Part shown: positions 19,532 to 29,285 of the stretch, piece after piece
Numbering within the stretch: position 1 is the stretch's first letter
Layout of the letters: each line of letters opens with the position of its first letter
DNA from: Prevotellamassilia timonensis
GTDB lineage: Bacteria > Bacteroidota > Bacteroidia > Bacteroidales > Bacteroidaceae
DNA length: 64,000 nt
Direction of reading: 5' to 3'
Assembly (NCBI RefSeq): GCF_900106785.1
Contig: NZ_LT629844.1
Coordinates: 476,030 to 540,029, forward strand
Position numbers and translations under genes: made by a program
The notes under the pieces: generated by a model
Database searches by the model: none
What the model was told of the DNA's origin: nothing
The model's input: the letters and a program-made list of their open reading frames with translations, nothing else

Positions 19532-19930
19532 ATGAAGCAGATTTTATTTCTCATATTTTCATTTTGTATGCTTTGTGTGGGTGTCTCATGTAGTAATGAA
19601 GATATTCCTGATATGCTAATTGGTCCTACGAATCCGATTTTCAAAAAATACGATTGCAACGAGCAAACTGATACTTTTTCAGTTCAAGCTACAACTAATC
19701 TTCATGTAAGTCAAATCATGGATTTAGACAACAAGAAGGAACTGATTGTTTCTAATAATGATGGAAGCACGCTTCAGTTTGAATGGATAAAGGTTCGATG
19801 TGCACAAAATAAGTTGATTTTATCGTTATCAAAAAATAAAAGTGGAAAGGAACGCCGCATGTGGATTCAATTAAATGATTCTTCTGATTACTATGCGGAT
19901 ATATGTGTTACACAAAGTGGAGAAAAATAA
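19532..19930 (+). CDS. Small lipoprotein downstream of the C10 protease (BACON-like; possible inhibitor)
   Basis: A 132-residue protein, ATG 5 bases after the protease stop. Lipobox VGVSC gives an N-terminal lipidated Cys. The rest is predicted beta-rich: TDTFSVQATTNLHVSQI, LQFEWIKVRC, ERRMWIQLNDSSDYYADI, ending CVTQSGEK. The pattern resembles a BACON-type beta-sandwich. By analogy with Bacteroides fragilis bfp/bfi loci, a dedicated inhibitor of the adjacent protease is a fair guess, but sequence alone does not prove it. It is AT-rich like its partner and probably cotranscribed. Confidence 0.6.
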   Translation: MKQILFLIFSFCMLCVGVSCSNEDIPDMLIGPTNPIFKKYDCNEQTDTFSVQATTNLHVSQIMDLDNKKELIVSNNDGSTLQFEWIKVRCAQNKLILSLSKNKSGKERRMWIQLNDSSDYYADICVTQSGEK

Positions 19931-19955
19931 CTCTGCTTAAGTTGCGGGTAAAAAC

Positions 19956-20063
19956 ATAGGTTCAAGATAGAAGTGCAATCATGGTGCCTCACTCATCTTC
20001 GGAACGTCGCGGAGAGAGCAAGGAAAGAGGTGGCTATGATTGCACTTCTATCTTGAATCTATG
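19956..20063. repeat. Long inverted repeat upstream of the glucosaminidase gene
   Basis: TTCAAGATAGAAGTGCAATC (left arm near 19961-19980) is perfectly inverted in GATTGCACTTCTATCTTGAA (right arm near 20038-20057). A 50-base spacer separates the arms. It may terminate the protease operon. Confidence 0.7.
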
Positions 20064-20166
20064 CATCTCATGCAAAGCGCTATGTCGCAATTTATTGCAC
20101 AAAATAGCCATAAAGCCAAAATTATGCGTAATTTTGCCATCTACCATAGTATGCTTTAATAAAAAG

Positions 20167-21084
20167 ATGACGATACGTAAATGTTTACTCCTGATAGTTG
20201 GCGCGTTGATGAGTGTTTGCATGCAAGCACAATCAACGCTCTATGAGCGGTACATCAACCGTTATTCGGCCATGGCCGTTGACCAGATGCAAAGGTATGG
20301 CGTGCCGGCCAGCATCACCTTGGCACAAGGGTTGCTCGAGAGTGCCGCCGGTACCAGCCGTTTGGCTAAAGAGGGAAACAACCACTTCGGCATCAAGGTG
20401 GGCGGCTCGTGGAACGGTCCCTACATGGTGATGGCTGATGACCGCCCCGACGACAAGTTCAGAGTGTATCATTCGGCAAACGAGAGTTTTGAGGACCACT
20501 CAAAATTTTTGCGTAACAACCGCCGCTATGCTTCGCTTTTCGACCTCAACATCAGCGATTATAGTGCCTGGGCCCATGGCTTGAAACGGGCAGGGTATGC
20601 CACAAGTCCCACCTATGCTCAGGCGCTGATAAATGTGATTGAAAAATATCGCCTTGACAGTTATGATATGTCGCGTCGTGAAAGTCGCGAGTGGCGGCAT
20701 GAGCACAAGGAAGAGCAAAAGATGCAGGGACGCGTCAAGGGACGCGAGATAAGGCGGTGCAACAGCCAGTATTACATTATAGCCCGGGCTGGCGACACTT
20801 ATGCCTCGATAGGCAAAATGCTCAAGGTGAAGGAAAGCAAGTTGCGTGCATACAACGATGTAGACCGAAGCTACAGCTTGAAGCAAGGCGATGTGGTATA
20901 TCTTGGCAAGAAGCGCAAAAAGGCCGATCCCACCATGAAGCGCCGCTACCATGTGATGGAGGCCGGCGAAAGTTTGTATTCAATAGCGCAACGATATGGC
21001 ATCAGACTGAGCTCGCTCTGTAAGATGAACCCCATAGGGCGCAATTACCACTTCCGCGTGGGCGATGAAATCAAAATAAAGTAA
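20167..21084 (+). CDS. Exported GH73-type glucosaminidase with two LysM domains
   Basis: A 305-residue murein hydrolase. Signal peptide 1-20 (ends VCMQAQ). Residues about 25-170 are a FlgJ/LytG-like GH73 domain: ITLAQGLLESAAGTSRLA carries the catalytic Glu, then NNHFGIK, and YSAWAHGLKRAGYATSPTY. Two LysM modules follow: YYIIARAGDTYASIGKML at about 197 and RRYHVMEAGESLYSIAQRYG at about 257. It would cut glycan strands during growth or division. The frame is open from 19981, but those codons overlap an inverted repeat, so the ATG at 20167 before the signal peptide is used. Confidence 0.9.
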   Translation: MTIRKCLLLIVGALMSVCMQAQSTLYERYINRYSAMAVDQMQRYGVPASITLAQGLLESAAGTSRLAKEGNNHFGIKVGGSWNGPYMVMADDRPDDKFRVYHSANESFEDHSKFLRNNRRYASLFDLNISDYSAWAHGLKRAGYATSPTYAQALINVIEKYRLDSYDMSRRESREWRHEHKEEQKMQGRVKGREIRRCNSQYYIIARAGDTYASIGKMLKVKESKLRAYNDVDRSYSLKQGDVVYLGKKRKKADPTMKRRYHVMEAGESLYSIAQRYGIRLSSLCKMNPIGRNYHFRVGDEIKIK

Positions 21085-21393
21085 CTCAAGTTTCGGATTT
21101 AACTTGAACGGGCTGAAGGCCCAATGAATTCCATAGCCCAAGGCAGCACCTTGGGTTATCAGCAAGAAGAAAAGTGACGCTCTGTAAGGGCAAAAGTATG
21201 ATGAAGTGTTTCTACTTCTGCCCTTACAGGGCGTCACGACCTCGCTCAATTTCACCCAGGGCGTTGCCCTGGGCTAAGTAAATACTTGGGCTTTTATTGA
21301 CATCGTCGGCTGCGGCTCAGCAATTCAAGCAAGCTTGATTGCATTCGCCTTGCACGATGATTCAGCCCGCCCTTGTTAAATCCGAAACTTCAG
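21084..21393. repeat. Palindromic MITE-like element (element B), copy 1
   Basis: The ends CTCAAGTTTCGGATTTA and TAAATCCGAAACTTCAG are inverted. Inside are nested pairs: GGGCTGAAGGCCC, GCCCAAGGCAGCACCTTGGG, and CTGTAAGGGCAAAAGTA with TACTTCTGCCCTTACAG. Near the right end it carries an extra 46-base stretch (21309-21354, GCTGCGGCTCAGCA...) that recurs before metH. No coding capacity is seen. Confidence 0.75.
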
Positions 21394-21416
21394 TAAAATA
21401 AGAAACAACACAAAAC

Positions 21417-22358
21417 ATGACGACAGGTAACAAGCAACATACAGCATTCTCATTTGAAGTATTGCCCCCACTGCGCGGCAAGGGCATGGAAAGCATATAT
21501 CGCACCATAGACAATTTGATGCAGTTTAACCCCGTATGTATTAACATAACCACCCACCGTGCGGAGACAATTTACAGCGAGATGCCCAATGGCGCATATC
21601 AAAAGTTGAGCGTGCGCAACCGTCCGGGAACGGTGGCCATTGCTGCCGCCATTAAGGAACGCTATCATGTGCATACGGTGCCGCATATTATATGCAGTGG
21701 ATTTTCGGCAGCCGAAATTGAGAGCGAGTTGATAGACCTTTCGTACCTTGGTATAACAGAACTGCTGTTGCTGCGTGGCGACAGGGCAAAGGACGAGAAC
21801 CGCTTTATACCAAGCCCCGGCGGTCATGCCCATGCCATAGAACTCTGCCGTCAGGTGAACGACTTTAATGAGGGAAAATTGCTCGGTGGTGTGGTTACCA
21901 CCCCATTGGAGACCCCCTTTGCGTATGGCGTGGCCGGTTATCCTGAAAAGCATGACGAGGCCATGAACCTCGACACCGATATAGAACACCTGAAGGCAAA
22001 AGTCAAGGCTGGGGCCAAACAAATTGTGACGCAAATGTTCTTTGACAACAGCAAGTATTTTGCTTTTGTAGAGCGCTTGCGCAGGGAGGGTATTGATGTG
22101 CCGGTAGTGCCGGGACTGAAACCGCTCACCACGCTCAACCATTGCACCATGTTGCCCAAAACGTTTCATATAGACTTTCCGCAAGAATTGGCCAGGGAAT
22201 TTGAAAAGTGCCGCAGCAATGCCGATGTAAAGGAACTTGGCGTGGAGTGGGGCATACAGCAGGTGCGTGAACTGAAAGCTGCCGGGGTGCCAGCGATACA
22301 TTTTTACACCATGAACGCAGCCTTCTCTACTGAGCGTATAGCCTCAGCCACATTCTGA
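21417..22358 (+). CDS. metF: 5,10-methylenetetrahydrofolate reductase
   Basis: A 313-residue FAD TIM-barrel enzyme that makes 5-methyl-THF, the methyl donor used by MetH just downstream. It has FSFEVLPP near the N-terminus (catalytic Glu), ITTHRAE, LLLRGDRAKDENR (folate/FAD contact), KVKAGAKQIVTQMFFDN, and VPVVPGLKPL. It lacks the long C-terminal regulatory domain, as is normal in bacteria. The 132-base gap to metH contains a repeat, so coupling by transcription rather than translation is expected. Confidence 0.95.
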   Translation: MTTGNKQHTAFSFEVLPPLRGKGMESIYRTIDNLMQFNPVCINITTHRAETIYSEMPNGAYQKLSVRNRPGTVAIAAAIKERYHVHTVPHIICSGFSAAEIESELIDLSYLGITELLLLRGDRAKDENRFIPSPGGHAHAIELCRQVNDFNEGKLLGGVVTTPLETPFAYGVAGYPEKHDEAMNLDTDIEHLKAKVKAGAKQIVTQMFFDNSKYFAFVERLRREGIDVPVVPGLKPLTTLNHCTMLPKTFHIDFPQELAREFEKCRSNADVKELGVEWGIQQVRELKAAGVPAIHFYTMNAAFSTERIASATF

Positions 22359-22417
22359 CTTTTGCAAGGTGAGGCAATGCCAATGACAGGCCTCACCATT
22401 CTTTTTGAGTAAAATAA

Positions 22418-22471
22418 GCTGCGGCTCGGCATAACATTCAAGCAAGCTTGATGTTCTGCGCTCGCCTTGCA
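22418..22471. repeat. Short dispersed repeat before metH
   Basis: GCTGCGGCTCGGCA, then ATTCAAGCAAGCTTGAT and CTCGCCTTGCA. A closely matching unit is found at 21309-21354 within element B copy 1. CAAGCTTG is self-complementary, giving a small hairpin. Confidence 0.5.
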
Positions 22472-22490
22472 TTATTTTTTAGAAACACGT

Positions 22491-25400
22491 ATGCCCAGAC
22501 ATAAACTATCAGACTTAACACAAGCCCTTGACCGCCGCATTCTCATACTCGATGGCGCCATAGGCACAATGATACAGCAGTACAACCTGACTGAGGAGGA
22601 CTTTTGTGGCACCCTGTTCACAAATTGGCCCGTCAAGTTGAAAGGCAACAACGAACTCATAGCCCTTACCCGCCCAGACGTGTTGCACGACATCTGTCGC
22701 CAATACCTTGAGGTGGGGGCAGACATTATCACCACCAACACATTTAGTGCGCAACGTGTGTCACAAGCCGACTATCAGACGCAGGACTATGTGGAGCAGA
22801 TAAACCGTGCCGCAGCACGAATAGCCCGTGAAGAGGCTGACCGCATGACCACACTGACGCCCGACAAACCACGTTTTGTAGCAGCCTCGATAGGCCCGAC
22901 CAACCGCACATTGTCCATGTCGCCCGATGTGGAGAACCCAGCATACCGTGCGCTAACGTTTGACGAGTTGTGCGATGCTTACGAAGAGCAAATGATGGTG
23001 TTGGCAGACGAGGACGTTGACCTTTATATTGTAGAAACCATATTCGACACACTCAACACCAAAGCCGCACTTATGGCGGCTCGTCATGTAAAGGAGCGCA
23101 CGGGCAAACACATACCCATCATGTTGAGTGTGACCATAGCCGATGCCTCGGGGCGTACCCTGTCGGGGCAGACTCTGGAAGCTTTCCTGGCCTCGGTACA
23201 ACACGACGAGGACATATTGAGCGTGGGCCTTAATTGCTCATTCGGCGCAGAGGATATGCGCCCTTATCTGCGCGACTTGGCCAACATAGCACCTTATTAC
23301 ATCAGTGCGCACCCCAATGCCGGACTGCCCGACGAAGAGGGTGTGTACACCGAAACGCCACAGCAAATGGCCGATGCCATGAAGGGCTTTGTAGACGATG
23401 GTTGTGCCAATATATTGGGCGGGTGCTGTGGCTCAACGCCCGCTCACATACAAGCCATAGCCCAGATGGCCGAAGGCCGCGCCCCGCGCAAACGTCCGGC
23501 CGAGGGCAAAATAGACTGGCTCTCGGGGCTCGAAGGCTTTACCCCACTGCCTGGCACATTTATGAATGTGGGCGAGCGTTGTAATGTGGCCGGCAGCCGC
23601 AAGTTCTTGCGCTTGATAAAGGAGAAACAATATGACGAGGCCCTTGGCATAGCCCGCAAGCAAGTGCGCGATGGCGCCACGCTGCTCGATGTCAATATGG
23701 ACGACGGACTGCTCGATGCGCAAGAGGAGATGTGCCACTTTCTGAACCTCATGGCCTCAGACCCCGAGGTGGCACGTATCCCCTGGATGATAGACTCCTC
23801 GCGCTTCCCCGTGGTTGAGGCTGCGCTGAAGTGTGTGCAGGGCAAGTGCGTGGTCAACTCCATATCGTTGAAAGAGGGCGAAGAAGTTTTCCTTGCTCAT
23901 GCCCGTACCATCAGGCAGTATGGTGCCGCCATGGTGGTTATGGCTTTTGACGAGGTGGGGCAGGCCACCAGCTATGAACGTAAAATCGAAGTGTGCGGCC
24001 GCGCCTACAAACTGTTGACAGAGCAGGCCGGCGTCAATCCGCACGACATCATATTCGACCCCAATGTGCTCACCGTGGCAACGGGCATGAAAGAGCACGA
24101 CCGCTATGCACTCGACTTTATCGAGGCCACACGCTGGATAAAGCAGCATTTGCCGGGCGCCCATGTGAGTGGGGGTGTGAGCAATTTGTCATTCGCCTTT
24201 CGTGGCAACAACTATTTGCGCGAGGCCATGCACGCCGTGTTCCTCTACCACAACATGCAAGAGGGCATGGACATGGGCATAGTCAACCCAGCATCGAAAG
24301 TGATGTATGGCGACATACCCGCTGACCTCTTGGTACTGATAGACGACGTCATATTGTGTAAACGCGATGATGCTGCCGACCGTTTGATAGAAAAAGCCCA
24401 ACAGCTGCTTGCCGAAAAAGACAAGGCACCCGCCACACAGGCCGCGCCACAGGTTGACCGTTCGGGCATAGCGCTTGAGGAGCGTTTGAGCACAGCCTTG
24501 CGCATGGGCGACGACGAATATCTCGAAGCCGACTTGCACGAGGCCTTGACAGCGTATGCTGCACCCGGCGACATCATTGAAGGGCCGCTGATGAAGGGTA
24601 TGCAACTCGTAGGCGACTTGTTCGGGCAGGGCAAGATGTTTCTGCCACAAGTTGTCAAGTCGGCACGCACCATGAAAAAGGCTGTGGCCATATTGCAGCC
24701 CTACCTCGAACAAAGCAAACAGGCCAATGCACAGAGCAACGGCACTTATCTTGTGGCTACCGTAAAGGGCGATGTACACGACATCGGAAAGAATATTGTG
24801 GCGGTGGTCATGGGGTGTAACAACTTTAATGTGATAGACCTTGGCGTTATGGTGCCGGCAGACCAAATAGTGCAGGCAGCCTTGGCAGAGCACGTCGACT
24901 TTATAGCCCTGAGCGGCCTTATCACCCCTTCGCTTGACGAAATGTGTCACACCGCCAAGGCGTTGGCCGATGCGGGGGTTGACAAACCGCTGTTTATTGG
25001 TGGCGCCACCACATCAGAGCTGCACACAGCCCTGAAGATAGCACCGCTTTACAACGGCCCTGTATTCTACGTGAAAGACGCCTCAGTCAACGCTGTGCTG
25101 GCCATGCAACTGATGGGCAGTGAGCACGAGCATATCGTTGCCAATAACGCGCGCCGTCAGGCCGAACTCGTGGCCGAACATGATGCCAAAAAACGCAAGC
25201 AGGCGGCAGAACAGCAGGCGGCAGCAGCAACGGTGGCAGACGCAAGGGTAAGCGTTTGTAATTGTGCCGAGCACAACCACAGTAACCATGCGCATGACGC
25301 CGCCGACGACTTGTTGCACATTGATTGGGCAAACGAGGTTTTGCCGCGTCCAACCTATATGGGGTATCACACCCTGCCGCATATTTCGATAGCCGAAGTG

Positions 25401-26114
25401 CGCCCTTACATCAATTGGGTATACTTCTATAATTTATGGAAGGTGCGCCGCAACACCGATGAGGCACGTCGCATTCAGGCTGAGGCCGAGGCGTTGCTCG
25501 ACGAGCTCGAAAAACGTCATTACATGCAGGCCGAGGTAGGTTTCTATCCGGCATACGCCACCGGTCACAGCATAGTATTGCCGGGTGCCGTGGGTGGACG
25601 CGACCTCGAGTTGCCCACACCGCGCCAGGCACGTCCGGCAGAACAGGGCGCACCACGTTTGGCACTGTGCGACTTTGTGGCACCACGCCCATATCAGGAC
25701 TATATTGGCGTGTTTGCACTGACCGTGTCACCCTCGTTTGCCGAGGAACTGGAGCAAGTAAAGCAGCAGGGCGACGACTATCACGCCTTGCTCATGCAAG
25801 GTGTTGGCGACCGCTTGGCCGAGGCCACCAGTGAATGGCTGCATCGCGAGGTGCGCACCAAGCTTTGGGGGTATGCCCCCCACGAACAACTGTCTATGCA
25901 AGATTTGGCCCGAGCTGCTTATCAAGGCATACGTCCGGCTGTGGGCTACCCCTCGCTGCCGCAGCTCAAACTGATATTCCCCGTGAGTAAATTGCTGAAC
26001 TTTGATACATTGAACATGCGTTTGACCGAGAATGGTGCCATGTATCCACAAAGCAGCATTTGCGGTTTGTATCTGAGCAGTCCGCACGCCAAATATTTTG
26101 CAGTACAGTCTTAA
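22491..26114 (+). CDS. metH: Cobalamin-dependent methionine synthase
   Basis: A 1207-residue modular enzyme. The homocysteine domain ends with GGCCGSTPAHI (zinc Cys pair) near residue 320. The pterin domain follows (FMNVGERCNVAGSRKF, INSISLKEGE-like VNSISLKEGEE). The cap and B12 domain carry GDVHDIGKNIVAVVMGCN with the axial His. The AdoMet activation domain has GIRPAVGYPSLP and ENGAMYPQSS. Between B12 and activation domains sits an Ala/Gln-rich then His/Cys-rich linker (CNCAEHNHSNHAHD). It methylates homocysteine with methyl-THF from MetF. The start MPRHKLSDLTQ at 22491 is taken over a TTG at 22467 inside a repeat. Confidence 0.97.
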   Translation: MPRHKLSDLTQALDRRILILDGAIGTMIQQYNLTEEDFCGTLFTNWPVKLKGNNELIALTRPDVLHDICRQYLEVGADIITTNTFSAQRVSQADYQTQDYVEQINRAAARIAREEADRMTTLTPDKPRFVAASIGPTNRTLSMSPDVENPAYRALTFDELCDAYEEQMMVLADEDVDLYIVETIFDTLNTKAALMAARHVKERTGKHIPIMLSVTIADASGRTLSGQTLEAFLASVQHDEDILSVGLNCSFGAEDMRPYLRDLANIAPYYISAHPNAGLPDEEGVYTETPQQMADAMKGFVDDGCANILGGCCGSTPAHIQAIAQMAEGRAPRKRPAEGKIDWLSGLEGFTPLPGTFMNVGERCNVAGSRKFLRLIKEKQYDEALGIARKQVRDGATLLDVNMDDGLLDAQEEMCHFLNLMASDPEVARIPWMIDSSRFPVVEAALKCVQGKCVVNSISLKEGEEVFLAHARTIRQYGAAMVVMAFDEVGQATSYERKIEVCGRAYKLLTEQAGVNPHDIIFDPNVLTVATGMKEHDRYALDFIEATRWIKQHLPGAHVSGGVSNLSFAFRGNNYLREAMHAVFLYHNMQEGMDMGIVNPASKVMYGDIPADLLVLIDDVILCKRDDAADRLIEKAQQLLAEKDKAPATQAAPQVDRSGIALEERLSTALRMGDDEYLEADLHEALTAYAAPGDIIEGPLMKGMQLVGDLFGQGKMFLPQVVKSARTMKKAVAILQPYLEQSKQANAQSNGTYLVATVKGDVHDIGKNIVAVVMGCNNFNVIDLGVMVPADQIVQAALAEHVDFIALSGLITPSLDEMCHTAKALADAGVDKPLFIGGATTSELHTALKIAPLYNGPVFYVKDASVNAVLAMQLMGSEHEHIVANNARRQAELVAEHDAKKRKQAAEQQAAAATVADARVSVCNCAEHNHSNHAHDAADDLLHIDWANEVLPRPTYMGYHTLPHISIAEVRPYINWVYFYNLWKVRRNTDEARRIQAEAEALLDELEKRHYMQAEVGFYPAYATGHSIVLPGAVGGRDLELPTPRQARPAEQGAPRLALCDFVAPRPYQDYIGVFALTVSPSFAEELEQVKQQGDDYHALLMQGVGDRLAEATSEWLHREVRTKLWGYAPHEQLSMQDLARAAYQGIRPAVGYPSLPQLKLIFPVSKLLNFDTLNMRLTENGAMYPQSSICGLYLSSPHAKYFAVQS

Positions 26115-26142
26115 ATTATCAGAAAACAAGCAAAAGAGGCTA

Positions 26143-26192
26143 CTTTTGCCGTGGTGGGGTGTAAACCTCAACGGCAAAAGTCACTACCTTTG
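26143..26192 (+). promoter_or_regulatory. Hairpin after metH and -7 box of the next gene
   Basis: ACTTTTGCCGT (26143-26153) pairs with ACGGCAAAAGT (26171-26181), a candidate terminator for metH. TACCTTTG at 26185-26192 is a -7 box for the gene at 26261. Confidence 0.5.
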
Positions 26193-26260
26193 CAAAAAGA
26201 TCATTCGGAGCGCGCAGGCGCGTTTGCAGATCAGATAAACATAATATAAGGAACATTACA

Positions 26261-27367
26261 ATGAAAAAGTCACTATTGTTATTGACATTGTGCCTTAGCT
26301 CTTTAGGCACTTATGCACAAGATGATGACGTGTATTTCGTTCCGTCATCAAAAGATAAGACCGAAACCAACGATACTTATACGGCTTCGGGCCGTTCAAG
26401 TTACACTCCCATTACAGGCAGCGACGACCCGACCTTCCAGCAGAGCGATTGGGCTGCCGGACGTGGCAATGGCCGGTGGGACGTTGACGCCTACAACCGT
26501 CGTGGCCGCAACTATAAAGGCAATGCCGTGGCCGATACACTTACAAGTCAGCAAACCTACGACCAAGGTTACGAAGACGGCTACGAAGACGGGTCGTGCA
26601 CGGCACGCATCGTGCGATTTTGGTCGCCTCGTGCTGGTGTGTATGTGAGCAGCCCTTATTATATGGACTATTATGACCTGTACTATACCTACGATCCATT
26701 CTATTACGGCTATGGTTCAGCCTGGAGCATAGGTTGGAGCGGCTGGTATGGTTGGGGCAGTTGGTACGGCTGGCGCCCCTACTACAGTTGGTATGGTTGG
26801 GGTGGATGGCATTCGCCCTGGTATGACCCTTGGTATGACCCCTGGTATGGCGGTTGTGGCTGGTGGCCGCGTTATGATTGGGCGTGGCGTCCCGCTTTGC
26901 CAAGCAATGCACATCGCGGTCCCGTTGGTGGTTGGACAGCCCGTGGCGGTAGCCGTGGTGCAGGTGCAGCCACAGGTGGCGTTAATGCTGCGGGCCGTGG
27001 CAGCTCATTAGGTTTTGGCGGAGGCCGCAACTATGGCGGCGGTCGTGGTGTGGCCGGTGGCGTGTCGGGAAATTCCCGTCGCAATTTTGGCAACACAGGT
27101 GTCAATTCTAACACCAATTTCAACGTCAATACCAATACAGGCAACCGACGTCTCGACCGTAGCAATAATTCTTACAACAACGGTCGAGGTTTTAACACAA
27201 ACCGCAATGATAACGGTGGTAGCAGCAACCGCACTTATTCACAACCCTCGCGCAGTAATGTCGGCAGTGGCAGTTTTGGCGGAGGGCGTGGCTTTGGTGG
27301 TGGCCGTTCGGGTGGCTCAGTGGGTGGCTCAATGGGCGGCGGACGCGGCTTTGGTGGCCGTCGCTGA
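26261..27367 (+). CDS. Secreted Gly/Tyr/Trp-rich low-complexity protein
   Basis: A 368-residue exported protein with signal peptide ending GTYAQ. Residues about 130-215 are packed with Tyr, Trp and Gly (YYMDYYDLYYTYDPFYYGYG, repeated WYDPWYDPWY). Residues 215-368 are Gly/Ser/Asn/Arg-rich (GGGRNYGG, GGGRGFGGR). Such sequences tend to be disordered and sticky; a surface or envelope-associated role is likely, but no enzymatic domain is present. It is 69 bases before a FadL-like porin gene on the same strand, probably one transcript. I do not recognise a named family. Confidence 0.65.
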   Translation: MKKSLLLLTLCLSSLGTYAQDDDVYFVPSSKDKTETNDTYTASGRSSYTPITGSDDPTFQQSDWAAGRGNGRWDVDAYNRRGRNYKGNAVADTLTSQQTYDQGYEDGYEDGSCTARIVRFWSPRAGVYVSSPYYMDYYDLYYTYDPFYYGYGSAWSIGWSGWYGWGSWYGWRPYYSWYGWGGWHSPWYDPWYDPWYGGCGWWPRYDWAWRPALPSNAHRGPVGGWTARGGSRGAGAATGGVNAAGRGSSLGFGGGRNYGGGRGVAGGVSGNSRRNFGNTGVNSNTNFNVNTNTGNRRLDRSNNSYNNGRGFNTNRNDNGGSSNRTYSQPSRSNVGSGSFGGGRGFGGGRSGGSVGGSMGGGRGFGGRR

Positions 27368-27436
27368 TTTCGGAGACAACAGACTTCAAGAAACAATAAT
27401 GGGCGAATTGCATAAATAGCCATAAACAAGCAAGTT

Positions 27437-29062
27437 ATGAAACTCAAATATACCGTAGCGCTCACAGCCTTTGCATTGTGCAGAAGCATGAGTGCGCAAG
27501 ACATCTATAAAGTAGAAACTCTCAGCGGCAGCGACCTTAATGGTACGGCACGCTATGTGGGCATGGGTGGTGCCATGAGCGCATTGGGAGCCGACCTGTC
27601 GACCATTGGCACCAATCCTGCCGCCATAGGCATGTACCGTCGCAGCGATGTGGTACTTACGGGTAGTGCCACCATACAGCCCAACGGTCAGTCGTTTTAC
27701 GAAATAGACAAGGCACGCGGCTCGTTCGACCAGGCCGGATTTGTATATTCCTTCAAAACAGGCGATGGTAAAGGCAAGGGCGTGAATTTTGCCAACTTCG
27801 CCTTCAACTACCAAAAGCGGCGCAATCTTAAAAACTTTATTGGCCTCGACAACATAGCCACGCCTAATGGCGCTTCGCAGTCGTGGCAGATGCAGGAACT
27901 TGCCTATTACAATGGCAGGGGCTTGGACTTCAGCAACGACAACGACTGCAACTACACCACGCCGTTGGCTGTTACAGGTTACGATGCACAGATGATAGTT
28001 GAGGGACGCGATGCCAACGGCAACCGCATCTACACGCCGCGCAATTCGATGGCTTACAATTATTATCGTGCCCAATGGGGAGGCATACAGCAGTACGACT
28101 TCAACCTCTCGTTCAACATCAGCAACCAATTTTACGTGGGTGCCACCTTTGGTGTGTACAATGTCGACATGCACAGCCATTTGGAGTATGATGAAAATCT
28201 TTCGGCTGACGGCACACACAGCATTGGAGCATACAACATGAATTATGACGAGTCTGTGACCGGCACTGGCTTCGATGCCAAAGTAGGCTTTATCTACCGT
28301 CCCCTCGAAGAAAGCCCCTTCCGCATAGGTTTGTCGGTAAGCACACCTATATTCTACGATCTTACACACGATGCGTATCTCTATATGGAAAGTCCATTCC
28401 AATATACCGACCCCAAAACGAACCAAACATACGATCGTACAGCTGCAAGCTATACCGTCACAGACTTGAATTACCGCATACGCACGCCGTGGAAACTGAA
28501 TATCAGTGCGGCCACCACCGTGGGCAATTACTTGGCACTTGATGCAGAGTACGAAGTGAGCCGTTACACTGGTGCGCAAGTGCGTTACCCCGATTACGAC
28601 CGCTATGATTATTGGAGTGACAGCTATATCTCATCTGTTCGCGACCGCGAGATGGATAAGGAAATTGACGCCATGCTCAACACCGTGCAGACATTCCGTG
28701 TCGGTGCCGAGGTACGCATGGCACCTGGGCTGTTCGGCCGCGTTGGTTACAACTACGTGTCTTCACCATTCAAAAAGAACGCCTATTTGAACGCCTTCAC
28801 CGAAAGTCCTTCATACCATTACAGTCTTAATACCGACTATGTCAATCTTGGCGCCATCAACCGCTTGACACTCGGCTTGGGCTACCGTTGCAAGCACTTC
28901 TATCTCGACATGGCCTATCAATATCAGCATCAGCATGGCGATGTTTATGCTTTCCGTGCAACGGACTTTGACGCAGGTATGTCGTCAGGCAATCTGCTGA
29001 AGGGGCAGGACGTCAAGCTCGACCGCCACAACATCATGTTAACCCTTGGCCTCAAGTTCTGA
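27437..29062 (+). CDS. OmpP1/FadL-like outer-membrane porin
   Basis: A 541-residue beta-barrel protein. Signal peptide ends RSMSAQ. The mature N-terminus GTARYVGMGGAMSALGADLSTIGTNPAAIGMY is the hallmark plug/hatch sequence of the OmpP1/FadL family in Bacteroidota. The remainder alternates aromatic and polar residues and ends with a barrel strand RHNIMLTLGLKF with terminal Phe. It likely lets hydrophobic compounds cross the outer membrane; the substrate is not readable from sequence. Confidence 0.85.
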   Translation: MKLKYTVALTAFALCRSMSAQDIYKVETLSGSDLNGTARYVGMGGAMSALGADLSTIGTNPAAIGMYRRSDVVLTGSATIQPNGQSFYEIDKARGSFDQAGFVYSFKTGDGKGKGVNFANFAFNYQKRRNLKNFIGLDNIATPNGASQSWQMQELAYYNGRGLDFSNDNDCNYTTPLAVTGYDAQMIVEGRDANGNRIYTPRNSMAYNYYRAQWGGIQQYDFNLSFNISNQFYVGATFGVYNVDMHSHLEYDENLSADGTHSIGAYNMNYDESVTGTGFDAKVGFIYRPLEESPFRIGLSVSTPIFYDLTHDAYLYMESPFQYTDPKTNQTYDRTAASYTVTDLNYRIRTPWKLNISAATTVGNYLALDAEYEVSRYTGAQVRYPDYDRYDYWSDSYISSVRDREMDKEIDAMLNTVQTFRVGAEVRMAPGLFGRVGYNYVSSPFKKNAYLNAFTESPSYHYSLNTDYVNLGAINRLTLGLGYRCKHFYLDMAYQYQHQHGDVYAFRATDFDAGMSSGNLLKGQDVKLDRHNIMLTLGLKF

Positions 29063-29100
29063 CAATCCCCTAAAATAGTTTGGAACACTTGCTCAATAAA

Positions 29101-29162
29101 TTGCGCATATCACACAGCCGCAGCTTCGCTACGTAGCGTGCACAGCTTGTGATATGCGCAAT
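29101..29162 (+). terminator. Hairpin after the FadL-like gene
   Basis: TTGCGCATATCACA (29101-29114) is the exact inverse of TGTGATATGCGCAA (29149-29162). The inner part has CGCTACGTAGCG. It sits 38 bases after the porin stop and probably ends that transcript. Confidence 0.65.
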
Positions 29163-29248
29163 TATTGTATGCTGGCATGCAGTGTGGCCCAAATGCCCCT
29201 GCCGTGCCAAACACTTTCAAGCAAAGTCTCAAAAAACTATCAATTCGC

Positions 29249-29279
29249 TTTGCAGTTACTGCAAAAGGCTGTACTTTTG
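29249..29279 (+). promoter_or_regulatory. Promoter of fhs
   Basis: TTTG at 29249-29252, a 19-base gap, and TACTTTTG at 29272-29279 match the Bacteroidota sigma consensus exactly. Transcription would begin near 29286, leaving a leader of about 150 nt before the ATG at 29436. Confidence 0.75.
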
Positions 29280-29285
29280 TAGATG

